Shown piece by piece: positions 1 through 7,196 of a stretch of DNA of 64,000 nucleotides (its first letter is position 1; every line of letters begins with the position of its first letter). The stretch lies in the NCBI RefSeq assembly GCF_002929845.1, contig NZ_PJJS01000039.1:1-64000 (forward strand). The letters run 5' to 3'. The translations under genes were made by a program, and so were the position numbers. The stretch is from Cryobacterium sp. M96 (GTDB lineage Bacteria > Actinomycetota > Actinomycetes > Actinomycetales > Microbacteriaceae). Under the pieces are notes generated by a model, which did no database searches, had not been told where the DNA came from, and worked only from the letters and a program-made list of their open reading frames with translations.

Positions 1-80
1 GCTACAATCACCACAGACCCCATACCGGCATCGGCGGCAAATCACCCATCAACCGTGCTCACAACGTCAGTGGGAACAAC
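1..80 (+). pseudogene. C-terminal tail of an IS481-type transposase (runs off the left edge)
   Basis: Read from base 3, the plus strand encodes YNHHRPHTGIGGKSPINRAH, the conserved C-terminal end of IS481-family integrase-type transposases. After NVSGNN the frame runs into a palindrome instead of the expected stop, so the tail is rearranged. A second copy of the same tail lies on the minus strand at about 6266-6490, so the two tails face each other across 6 kb. Only the end of the gene is in the window; the upstream part may be intact or not. Confidence 0.75.
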
Positions 81-108
81 AAATGTTGGTCCCACCGACG
101 TTGTGAGC
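57..108. repeat. Near-perfect palindrome at the junction of two IS481 tails
   Basis: Bases 57-80 and 85-108 form 24-bp inverted arms (22 of 24 match) around the loop AAAT. The left arm encodes the ...RAHNVSGNN end of the IS481 tail on the plus strand. The right arm encodes ...DRAHNVGGTN on the minus strand. The structure is therefore two transposase tails joined tail to tail. As RNA it would fold into a strong hairpin and could stop transcription from either side, including from the minus-strand SDR gene at 154-981. Confidence 0.7.
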
Positions 109-153
109 GCGATCGGGGGGAACAACACCTAGCCCTCGGTAGGGGCTGGTCTA

Positions 154-981
154 CTAGATGCTGCGGTGGTCGCGTACCGCAAGTTCAAGGGCCTCGAGGC
201 CGGGCGCGAGGGCGGCATCCACCGCCATCGGATCGGTGATATTAAGTTGCTGCATCTCGCGACGACTCTCCGGTGCGGTGTTGATTTCATGTTCGCCAGC
301 CTCGAGCGCAGCGATGAGGTCGGTGATGACGTCCTCGAGCGGTCGACGTCCCCACCCGAGCTCGGCACCGGCGGTCTGTGAGGTCATCATCGCCGTGTCG
401 GTCGCGCCCGGATAGACGGTTGCCACATGCACACCCGTTCCGATCAACTCTCGGCGAAGCGACTCGCCAAACTGCGAAATACCCGATTTCGTTGCAGCAT
501 AGATCGAGTAGAACGGCATGCCGACGAGCGCAATCCCGCTTGAGATGTTCACAAGGATGCTGCCGCGTTCTTTCCCGCTGTGCCGAAGCGCGGGAAGCAG
601 GGTCTTGGTCAACAGAATCGGAGCAGTGAGATTCAGATCGATCATCGAGTGGACATCCGCATCGCTTGTCAATTCGAGCCTGCCCGCGCGCACATTTCCG
701 GCGTTATTGACGAGAAGATCAACGATGCTCCACGACGAGACCAAGTCTGCGATCCGCTCAACAGCGCCAGGCTGAGTTAAGTCTTCAACCAGGACCTCAG
801 TGGTTCCGCCTTTGGCGGCCACGAGCCGCGCAGTTTCTGCGAGAGTGTCCAACTGCCGACCGACGAGCAGCAGATGACCCCCACGGCGACCAAATTCGAG
901 GGCGAGTGCCCGACCAATGCCCTGCCCCGCGCCCGTGATGATTCCGTGCCTTTTGGTGAGGTCCAAATTACTGAGATCCAT
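154..981 (-). CDS. Short-chain dehydrogenase/reductase (classical SDR)
   Basis: A 275-residue protein with the classical SDR layout. The N-terminal Rossmann motif TGAGQGIG is at residues 16-23, NNAG at the end of beta-4, the catalytic Ser in NISSG, and the catalytic pair YAATK. It would be a cytosolic NAD(P)-dependent oxidoreductase; the substrate cannot be read from the sequence. The ATG start at 981 is preceded by a GGAAAG-type ribosome site. It lies between the IS481 tail palindrome and an IS30 element and has no obvious operon partner. The family call is firm; a specific function is not. Confidence 0.9.
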   Translation of the reverse strand: MDLSNLDLTKRHGIITGAGQGIGRALALEFGRRGGHLLLVGRQLDTLAETARLVAAKGGTTEVLVEDLTQPGAVERIADLVSSWSIVDLLVNNAGNVRAGRLELTSDADVHSMIDLNLTAPILLTKTLLPALRHSGKERGSILVNISSGIALVGMPFYSIYAATKSGISQFGESLRRELIGTGVHVATVYPGATDTAMMTSQTAGAELGWGRRPLEDVITDLIAALEAGEHEINTAPESRREMQQLNITDPMAVDAALAPGLEALELAVRDHRSI

Positions 982-1101
982 GGACTGGCTACTTTCCGTT
1001 GATTGTGACTGGCTGACGGCAGCGGGTATCTCCGACTACTCTCAGACGTACTTCCACCACAACCGGACACCACCGTCTTTTATTCACGATCCAGCGACCG
1101 C

Positions 1102-1278
1102 TTATCCCAATGTCACCGGGGCAACCTGCAGAGTCTCGTTGCTGATCTGACCGAGGCAACCGATAGACAGCCATTGCTCCGGCGGCCGCGTCTTTGGTTG
1201 GGGGTCTGACCAGTAATGGAACGGTACCGAGGCTACGTCCGCGATGCTCGGCCGCAGCCCCACCGTCTCATATCCCAT
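1102..1278 (-). pseudogene. Short hypothetical ORF cut by the IS30 left end
   Basis: The minus strand between the SDR gene and the IS30 element holds an open frame of 58 codons ending in TAA at 1102-1104. Its composition is protein-like (it contains PFHYWSDPQPKTRPPEQWLS). The same frame stays open upstream of the ATG at 1276-1278, right up to the IS30 left end near 1283, so this is probably the 3' end of a longer gene whose 5' part was removed by the insertion. I do not recognise the family. It could also be a chance open frame. Confidence 0.35.
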
Positions 1279-1282
1279 GGGT

Positions 1283-2531
1283 GGCGAGTTCAGGTGGTGA
1301 GAGCAACACCCTGAGTTCTGTGGGGTGTTGTCGATGGCTCGACCGTGGTCGCCTTTGAGCGTCCGTTTGTCGTTTTGGGATGGGCTGGACGCGGGGCTAT
1401 CGGTGGCCGTCGCGGCGCAGGCTGCTGGGGTGTCGCGACCGACTGGGTATCGTTGGTCAAGCCAGCATCAGAAGGTGCTGCCATCACCGGTTCAGGATTT
1501 CAGTGTTGCCCGTGCCGGACTCTTATCGTTGCGAGAGCGCGAAGAGATCGGATTCCAGCTCGCCCGCGGTCAAGGGGTGCGCCGCATCGCCGCGGCTCTG
1601 GGCCGGGCGCCATCAACGATCAGCCGGGAGGTGGCCAGAAACAAGGTCACTGGCCGCTACGTGCCGTCGCTCGCGCAGGAGCAAACCTGGGCGCGGGCTC
1701 GCCGGCCCAGAGCCCAGAAGCTGGACGGGTTAGCGTTACGGGAACAGGTCACCACGATGCTCACCGATCGGTTCAGCCCGGAACAAGTCGCGGGCCGACT
1801 GAAAGTCGAGCATCCGGAGAATCCGGAGATGCAGGTGTCACACGAGACGATCTACCAGGCCCTCTACGTGCAGGGCCGCGGATCGTTGCGCCTGGAAGTT
1901 GCCACCGCGTTGCGCTCAGGGCGCGTAACACGGCGGCCGCAGAGGCCGGAGGGTCCGCGGCCGCAGAGATTCCGGGAGATGGTGATGATCTCCGACCGCC
2001 CGCTGGAGATCGAGGACCGCGCCGTTCCTGGGCACTGGGAGGGCGACCTGATCATCGGCTCGACCTCGTCGAAGTCCGCGATCGGAACACTCGTCGAACG
2101 GACCACGGGATACGTGATGCTGCTGCATCTGCCCGGGGATCACACCGCTCGCACGGTGGCCGACGCGATGATCGTCGCGATGAACACTCTCCCGGAACAG
2201 CTGCGCCGTTCGACCACCTGGGATCAGGGAGCGGAGATGTCCCGACACCAGGAAATCACGATGGCGACCGGGATGCCGATCTATTTCTGCGATCCGCACT
2301 CGCCCTGGCAGCGTGGCAGCAACGAGAACACCAACGGGCTCCTGCGCGAGTACTTTCCGAAGGGTACCGACCTGTCCTTCCACGGGCCCGGGATACTGGA
2401 AAACGTTGCCGCGGAGCTCAACCGCCGGCCCCGCAAACGCCATGGCTACCGAACGCCCGCAGAAGTCCTCGCCACGCTAATCTCGAACCCAACAAATCAA
2501 ACCGGTGTTGCAGACACCACTTGAATCCGCC
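1283..2531 (+). mobile_element. IS30-family insertion sequence, copy 1
   Basis: The element is bounded by imperfect 28-bp inverted repeats at 1283-1310 and 2504-2531 (22 of 28 positions match; outer part GGCG..TTCA.GTGGTG, inner end GCAACACC). It contains one transposase gene that fills almost the whole element, and the right repeat overlaps its stop codon. Total length of about 1.25 kb is normal for IS30. I could not identify a target-site duplication with certainty, so the outer ends may be off by a few bases. Confidence 0.75.
1325..2524 (+). CDS. IS30-family transposase
   Basis: Up to 399 residues. The N-terminal part has helix-turn-helix segments (VAAQAAGVSRPTGYRW, and IAAALGRAPSTISREVARN at about 80-100). 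The C-terminal DDE catalytic core follows: first Asp in HWEGDLIIGS, second Asp in TTWDQGAEM, and Glu in WQRGSNENTNGLLREYFPKG. VSHETIYQALYVQ is also an IS30 hallmark. The start could be GTG 1325 or ATG 1334. The frame is intact, so the enzyme may be functional. It is related to, but clearly not a recent duplicate of, the transposase at 8603-9784. Confidence 0.93.
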   Translation: MLSMARPWSPLSVRLSFWDGLDAGLSVAVAAQAAGVSRPTGYRWSSQHQKVLPSPVQDFSVARAGLLSLREREEIGFQLARGQGVRRIAAALGRAPSTISREVARNKVTGRYVPSLAQEQTWARARRPRAQKLDGLALREQVTTMLTDRFSPEQVAGRLKVEHPENPEMQVSHETIYQALYVQGRGSLRLEVATALRSGRVTRRPQRPEGPRPQRFREMVMISDRPLEIEDRAVPGHWEGDLIIGSTSSKSAIGTLVERTTGYVMLLHLPGDHTARTVADAMIVAMNTLPEQLRRSTTWDQGAEMSRHQEITMATGMPIYFCDPHSPWQRGSNENTNGLLREYFPKGTDLSFHGPGILENVAAELNRRPRKRHGYRTPAEVLATLISNPTNQTGVADTT

Positions 2532-2717
2532 GGTTTTGAGGCGCGTAGGTTACGAGACACTTCGCCTATAGACCGGATCGCTATGAGGGAGGGCTCCGCG
2601 TCCAATTCTCAGAGTCCCGCAAGAGGAACCCGCTACAGGAGGCATCACCGAGGCATGACGAATCGCTATGCCGTGCCGTCCTCAGTGGTGGAATTATCAT
2701 GTGGCAGGCTCTATGGA

Positions 2718-3227
2718 ATGACTGCTCATGAAATTCCCGCCGCTTCGCCCGACACCGAGGCAGGCGCGGCGTTGTGGGTTGCCTACGCCGCAGCTCGTCC
2801 TGATGCCGTGCGAACCTGCCCCGAGTACACCGTGGAGCACTTCGGCGACTCGGTGCGCTTGGCCGACGAACTGCTGCGGGATGTTACTCACGGAGCTAAG
2901 CGGGCCACTGCGGAGCTCGCCGCCGCGTTCGCCGCAGACGGCGACAAATTGCCCAGAATCGGCTCGCACTGGATCGCTTGTGACAGCACGGGAGCCCCGC
3001 GCATTATCGTGCGCAGCACCGAATTTCGCCTGGGCACGTTCAGCAGCGCCGACGAATCATTCGCATGGGATGAGGGCGAGGACGACCGCTCTCTGGCCAG
3101 CTGGCGGAGCCAGCACGCGAAATACTGGACTCGTACTTGCGCCGCGCGAGGCGCCGTCTGGAGCGAGGACGACGAGATCGTATACGAGCGATTCCGCGTT
3201 GTGTGGCCGCTCGCCTTGGCCGACTGA
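2718..3227 (+). CDS. ASCH domain-containing protein
   Basis: A 169-residue protein. After an N-terminal helix-rich part (about residues 1-60) comes the ASCH fold: KRATAELAA, then PRIGSHWIACDSTGAPRIIV, then the typical DESFAWDEGEDDRSLASW segment and WSEDDEIVYERFRVVWP at the end. ASCH proteins are PUA-like beta-barrel proteins believed to bind RNA, and some hydrolyse modified nucleosides; the substrate here is unknown. The frame is open upstream into the IS30 right end, but the ASCH protein itself begins at ATG 2718. It stands alone between IS30 and a decayed gene. Confidence 0.85.
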   Translation: MTAHEIPAASPDTEAGAALWVAYAAARPDAVRTCPEYTVEHFGDSVRLADELLRDVTHGAKRATAELAAAFAADGDKLPRIGSHWIACDSTGAPRIIVRSTEFRLGTFSSADESFAWDEGEDDRSLASWRSQHAKYWTRTCAARGAVWSEDDEIVYERFRVVWPLALAD

Positions 3228-3299
3228 AGTGTAAGACATGCCTTCACCTCAACGTGAGTGTGTCCCGCAAACGGTTCGCTCGGACGAGGTGGGAAGAAA

Positions 3300-3682
3300 C
3301 TACGCGGCGAGGCGTCAGCTGACTCGCTCTCTGGTACGTCTGAAGATTCACAAACGCCAGTCCTTCGCCCAACAATAGAACGATCGTGACCCCTTCAGGC
3401 GGCTTGGACGACGCCGCGTTAGCCGGAGGTCGCTCGAACCACAAGCTCGGCGCCTCCTCCCTGCCTGTAACACATCGAGGCGGCGCTGAGCGCCGCCCGG
3501 GCTTCGCACCCGTGCATGTCCAGGCAGTACGCGCATCCATTGATCTGCGACGCGTGAATTTTCACCAGCGCCGGCAGAGCTTCACCCAGGTTTCCCGCGT
3601 GGATGTATTTCTCTAGGGCGAACATCGGTTTCTAGGCCTCGGGATCGACATCACCGACGGAGAGGCGTTGCTCAAATGACAT
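3300..3682 (-). pseudogene. Carboxymuconolactone decarboxylase / AhpD-like gene, broken
   Basis: The gene would start at ATG 3682 after a GAAAGG ribosome site. It reads MSFEQRLSVGDVDPEA, then hits TAG at 3632-3634, where relatives have a Tyr (TAC/TAT), then continues in the same frame with KPMFALEKYIHAGNLGEALP. The family signature follows: ASQINGCAYCLDMHGCEARA, with the redox CxxC. About 45 bases later the similarity moves to another frame (RRLDVLQAGREEAP), so there is also a frameshift near 3490. It lies 50 bases downstream of the alpha/beta hydrolase on the same strand, a common pairing. The exact 3' end is uncertain. Confidence 0.8.
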
Positions 3683-3732
3683 TGTCGTTACCTTTCTGTC
3701 AGTGTTCATGGTGCTTGTACGTAGAGCGACCG

Positions 3733-4635
3733 CTATTGCGCATGTCGTCCGATGAAGTCATCGATCAGATGCGCAACGGTGTCCAGCTGCTCATCCAAGG
3801 CGAAGTGCCCGGTGTCAAGCAGGTGCAGCTCAGCAGCGGGAAGATCATCGAGGTATGCTCGTGCGCCTGCTTCAGAGAAGAACTGATCGTTGCGCCCCCA
3901 AGGCACAAGCATGGGGGGCTGATGTTCGCGCATCCACGCTTGCCACGCTGGATACAACACAACGTTGGACTGGTAGTCATAGAGCAGGTCGAGCATGATC
4001 TGGTCTCGCCCGGATTGATCGAGCCAGTGCTGATCCAAAGTCCATGAGTCAGGATCGACGAGCTCTGGGTGCGCGGTCCCTTCGAGATGCTGGGAGCGCG
4101 TCGCCGCAGCTGTTAGCGCTCCGCGGATAGCGGTCTCCACCCCCTCTTGATCTGCCCAGTACCGAACCACAGACTGCATATTCGGCCCCAGCCCCGCCTC
4201 GTAGGCGTTGCCATTTTGCGCGATGACCCCCTGTATCCAATCCGGATGTCGCGCCGCGATGCGATACCCGATAGGAGCGCCAAAGTCGAAAACGTACATG
4301 AAGAACGCGTCAATGTTAAGGGTCACCAGAAACGCTTCGACGACCTCGGCAATGTGATCAAAAGAGTAAACAAAGTCACCGCCGCCGGTGCTCGAGGCAG
4401 GAGCGCTGCTGTAACCGAACCCCGGATAATCCGGTGCGATGAGATGCACCCGGTCGCTGAGCCGATCCATCAGGCGCGCGTACTGGTGCGACGCAGCAGG
4501 GAACCCATGCAAAAGCACGAGCGTCGGCCCATCCACCGGACCCGCTTCCCGATAGAAGATCTCCAACCCATCGACTGTGACAGTGCGATGCCGCACCCCC
4601 GTGAGCTGATCAGTTTCCGTGGTGAATTCGGCCAT
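3733..4635 (-). CDS. Alpha/beta hydrolase with Asp nucleophile (epoxide hydrolase / haloalkane dehalogenase-like)
   Basis: A 300-residue single-domain alpha/beta hydrolase. The oxyanion motif HGFP is at residues 43-46. The nucleophile elbow reads VFDFGAPIG, which places Asp117 where esterases have Ser, as in epoxide hydrolases and haloalkane dehalogenases. Asp250 (GRNDQFF) and His277 (DTGHFALDE) complete the likely triad. No signal peptide is seen, so it should be cytosolic. The ATG at 4635 follows a GAGGA ribosome site. It probably formed an operon with the now broken carboxymuconolactone-decarboxylase-like gene. The substrate is unknown. Confidence 0.88.
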   Translation of the reverse strand: MAEFTTETDQLTGVRHRTVTVDGLEIFYREAGPVDGPTLVLLHGFPAASHQYARLMDRLSDRVHLIAPDYPGFGYSSAPASSTGGGDFVYSFDHIAEVVEAFLVTLNIDAFFMYVFDFGAPIGYRIAARHPDWIQGVIAQNGNAYEAGLGPNMQSVVRYWADQEGVETAIRGALTAAATRSQHLEGTAHPELVDPDSWTLDQHWLDQSGRDQIMLDLLYDYQSNVVLYPAWQAWMREHQPPMLVPWGRNDQFFSEAGARAYLDDLPAAELHLLDTGHFALDEQLDTVAHLIDDFIGRHAQ

Positions 4636-5253
4636 ACTGTCCTCGTTTCGCCTGCTTGTAACTACAATTCAGACTTTCACCCGCGGTACTTCATGTCAAC
4701 ACGCCCACAAAGTGGTGCCATTTCGCTCTCCCAGACGAGATAGAAGATGACCACGTTTACCCCCCAACTCACCTCTACCCGGACTGCGGCGTACACCGTA
4801 ATCGACCTCACAACTGACACGCGAGCCACCGACCTGATGTAATGTTCGGCTTCACTTCAGCGTCCATCGTCATCATCTGCGCCATGTCCGGGTCAGGATT
4901 ACTGACCCGACTGGATCGTCGAGCTAGCAGCAACAGTTCACTCGGACTGAGTCGGAGAACGCACCTATCTGACAAGGTCGTGGGGCTGGTCTCGACCTCT
5001 TGAGTGCGCACGGTCTTTAATATCTTTGACGTGAACGGTGACACCCAACTCGCGTATCGTCTGCCCATCGACCAAGCCGATCCACTACCACCGATGGCGT
5101 CCACTTTAACCCGTGTCTGCCCGTGCCAGGACGGCGGTGTCAGCCACCGTTCCCGCGAATGTCGCCATCTGATCCGTGGTCGTTTTCCAAGACTGCCGAC
5201 AATCACAGAGGTGCTCACGCTCGCCGTTTGTCTGCATTGGTGGTCACGAATGG
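4636..5253. other. 618-base stretch with no recognised gene
   Basis: A 136-codon minus-strand frame and shorter plus-strand frames exist here, but none resembles a known family, has a convincing ribosome site, or keeps protein-like composition along its length. Stops interrupt the alternative frames. It is most likely decayed DNA between the hydrolase and DUF2945/DUF488 genes, apart from the promoter of the hydrolase at its left end. Confidence 0.5.
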
Positions 5254-5463
5254 CTAGATTTTCGTCAGGGCCTCGCCCTTATGCATCGCCACGTGGTCGG
5301 TCGTGTCGCTCGTGATCTCGTACTGCGGATCATCGGGACTGCAGCGGTGAGTGTGCCCTTTGTATTCCACGTCTATCGTATGAATTTTCGCGATGGTGCC
5401 GTGCACATGGCCGGCCTCGGAGTTCCAGCGCACGTGATCGCCGACTGAGAATTTTTTTGTCAT
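5254..5463 (-). CDS. DUF2945 (TUDOR-like, HVA1-type) small protein
   Basis: A 69-residue protein starting MTKKFSVGDHVRWNSEAGHV. The pattern GDHVRWNSEAG...GTI, IHTIDVEYKGHTHRCSPDDPQYEI and a C-terminal DHVAMHKGEALTKI is typical of DUF2945. The family is annotated after a fungal hypervirulence-associated protein but has no established bacterial role. The start at 5463 was chosen because the domain begins there and GGAAGG lies about 8 bases upstream. It directly follows the DUF488 gene, with an 86-base gap, and the two are probably co-transcribed. Confidence 0.88.
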   Translation of the reverse strand: MTKKFSVGDHVRWNSEAGHVHGTIAKIHTIDVEYKGHTHRCSPDDPQYEITSDTTDHVAMHKGEALTKI

Positions 5464-5549
5464 TGGTATGCCTTCCACTGCCATAATCTTGCTGGATCTT
5501 TCGAGCGTATTCGCTGCACCATCTTGCTTCGAATTGGCACCCTCGGGTT

Positions 5550-6101
5550 TCACCCTTCCGGTGGATACCAGAGGCGGTTACCATCGACTTTCGCGAAGCT
5601 GGTGAGGGTGTGGGGCTTGGTCGAGGTCAGGCTCATGATGTCGGCAACCTGCAGACCGCGAGCCAGCAACGCGTCTCCGATCAGTGATCGGTGACAACGC
5701 CAGGGCACGGCCTCGGCACACATGATCGCCACCGTCTGCTTCTTCGTCAGCGCCACCAACTCGTCAACGCCGGCAACGAACTCGGGCGTTTGCATGTAGT
5801 CGGCGTAGTTGCGGAAGCTTCTGTTACGCCACGCTCCGTTGATAGATGCTTCTGCCGCCGGAGTATGCCGTAACCCGCCTAGCTCGGGAAGTCGCTGATA
5901 CTCAATACCTGCCTCCGGCATGCTTGTGTCGAGTTCGTGCTCCCCAAATTGTGGGTTGTGACGAGACCCGGGAACGGTGCGAACGTCGATGAGTCGTTCG
6001 ACACCATTTGCTTTCAACATTCCAACGAACTCATCAACGGGATGAGTGGAATGCCCGATCGTGCACACACAGATTCCAGCCATACTCCCATTGAACCGCA
6101 C
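5550..6101 (-). CDS. DUF488 domain protein
   Basis: 183 residues from the GTG at 6101, or 177 from the in-frame ATG at 6083; neither has a strong ribosome site. DUF488 features are present from end to end: CTIGHSTHPVDEFVGMLK at the N-terminus, LIDVRTVPGSRHNPQF, the LGGLRH segment, and the conserved IMCAEAVPWRCHRSLIGDAL near the C-terminus with its two Cys and the CHR motif. Its biochemical role is not established. It sits upstream of the DUF2945 gene on the same strand. Confidence 0.9.
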   Translation of the reverse strand: MRFNGSMAGICVCTIGHSTHPVDEFVGMLKANGVERLIDVRTVPGSRHNPQFGEHELDTSMPEAGIEYQRLPELGGLRHTPAAEASINGAWRNRSFRNYADYMQTPEFVAGVDELVALTKKQTVAIMCAEAVPWRCHRSLIGDALLARGLQVADIMSLTSTKPHTLTSFAKVDGNRLWYPPEG

Positions 6102-6265
6102 GTGCTGAAGCCCGCATCAGAAATGTCAGATTTATGCGCCCGACACTCGGCTCCGCGATAAAGGGCGCAGCCTCGTATGGTGGCATCGCTCTGTTGCCGT
6201 CCTGAAGCCATCGGTAACCTGATCAGTGACGAAGCTTCTTCGTTCCAGCCCGCCGGTTCACGCGG

Positions 6266-6490
6266 AAAAGGTGTTGTTCCCTTTGACGTTGTGAGCACGG
6301 TCGATGGGTGATTTGCCGCCGATGCCGGTATGCGGTCTGTGGTCTGTGGTCTGTGGTCTGTGGTCTGTGGTCTGTGGTCTGTGGTCTGTGGTCTGTGGTC
6401 TGTGGTCTGTGGTCTGTGGTGATTGTAGCTATGGATCCAGTCTTGGTAGGTGGGACAGATCGATGCCCGTAGTACTCGTTGAATCAGGGC
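6266..6490 (-). pseudogene. Remnant of IS481-type transposase C-terminus, interrupted by a 7-bp repeat array
   Basis: The minus strand reads TYQDWIHSYNHHRP, then a tandem repeat array, then IGGKSPIDRAHNVKGNNT after a frame change. This is the same transposase tail as at bases 1-80 but in the opposite orientation. Expansion of one 7-bp unit inside the HHRPHTG codons to 12 copies adds 77 bases, which is not a multiple of three, so the frame is destroyed. The fragment abuts the decayed transaldolase gene, which it appears to have truncated. Confidence 0.75.
6334..6417 (+). repeat. 7-bp tandem repeat, 12 perfect copies of GGTCTGT
   Basis: Twelve uninterrupted copies of GGTCTGT (ACAGACC on the other strand) occupy 84 bases. 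The other IS481 tail, at the left edge of the window, has a single unit at the same codons, so the array arose by expansion of one unit inside the transposase tail. Arrays of this type change length by slipped-strand mispairing. A 7-base unit shifts the reading frame with each copy gained or lost. Confidence 0.95.
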
Positions 6491-6519
6491 TCCACGCTCG
6501 GCATACAGTGTTTGTTAGC

Positions 6520-7130
6520 GCTCACTGATGACGAGCTTGGTGAAGCGGCATAGGCGGCGCCCTCGCTGGCGATGCCGACCTTCCCCCGCCGTCGACCAAC
6601 CGGTCCTCCACTCCGAACAGGTATGCATCGACCATGTTTTCGTGCACTTTTGTTGAGGGCAGCAGCGTGATGTTCACGCTGCTGCCCTGACCGATCAACC
6701 GCCGGATCGCCGGGATGCCCTCCGTGATCATCAGATTGGGCCGGTCGGCCGCGGCCCATAACCGCTGCGGTAAGTGCGCCCGTTCCCGCGGTGTTGTGGG
6801 CCAAGTCGGGTGCCACCTCCATCAGGTATCGTCGCCAGCATCCGTGCCTTCATACACGCCTCGTAGCAGGTCCGCCGCCTGCCGCAGATCGATGAGGACC
6901 AAAAATCTTGTACACGAATTGGGGAGCCAAGGCCGTAGCATCCGCTGACGACTCGGTGTGAGCCCGAGCCAGTGCGTGACTACAGTCGGTTGAGCCGACG
7001 ATCACCTTCTCGAAGATCGACGGGTTCGAGATGACCGTTCAATCCACCCTCACGCATCATCCGCTCGCACTTGCCGGAAATAAGCCAGCTTCATCGACTG
7101 TAGTCGAGCCAAATTACTCTGCCCTGAAGC
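6520..7130 (-). pseudogene. tal: Transaldolase, N-terminal half, decayed
   Basis: Going leftward on the minus strand, the pieces line up with the N-terminal half of transaldolase in the right order but in changing frames. They are IWLDYSR, RMMREGG, then VISNPSIFEKVIVGSTDCSHALARAH, then AADLLRGVYEGTDAGDD, APDLAHNTAGT, and finally EGIPAIRRLIGQGSSVNITLL...AYLFGVEDRL. Several frameshifts and an in-frame TGA separate them. The gene stops near 6520, where the IS481 remnant begins, so the C-terminal half is lost. It follows gap on the same strand, suggesting an old sugar-phosphate operon. Confidence 0.8.
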
Positions 7131-7196
7131 CCCAATATCGCTGATCGGGCTACGTACCCTGTGGAAGGTGATATCGAAACCTCAGTGTATTTCTCG

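Noticed and set aside
4808-5218. 136-codon minus-strand ORF
   Set aside because: No ribosome site, no family likeness, and an uneven composition; not called as a gene.
6304-6528. Plus-strand ORF with repeated CGLWSVV
   Set aside because: It is only the translation of the 7-bp repeat array; the transposase is on the other strand.
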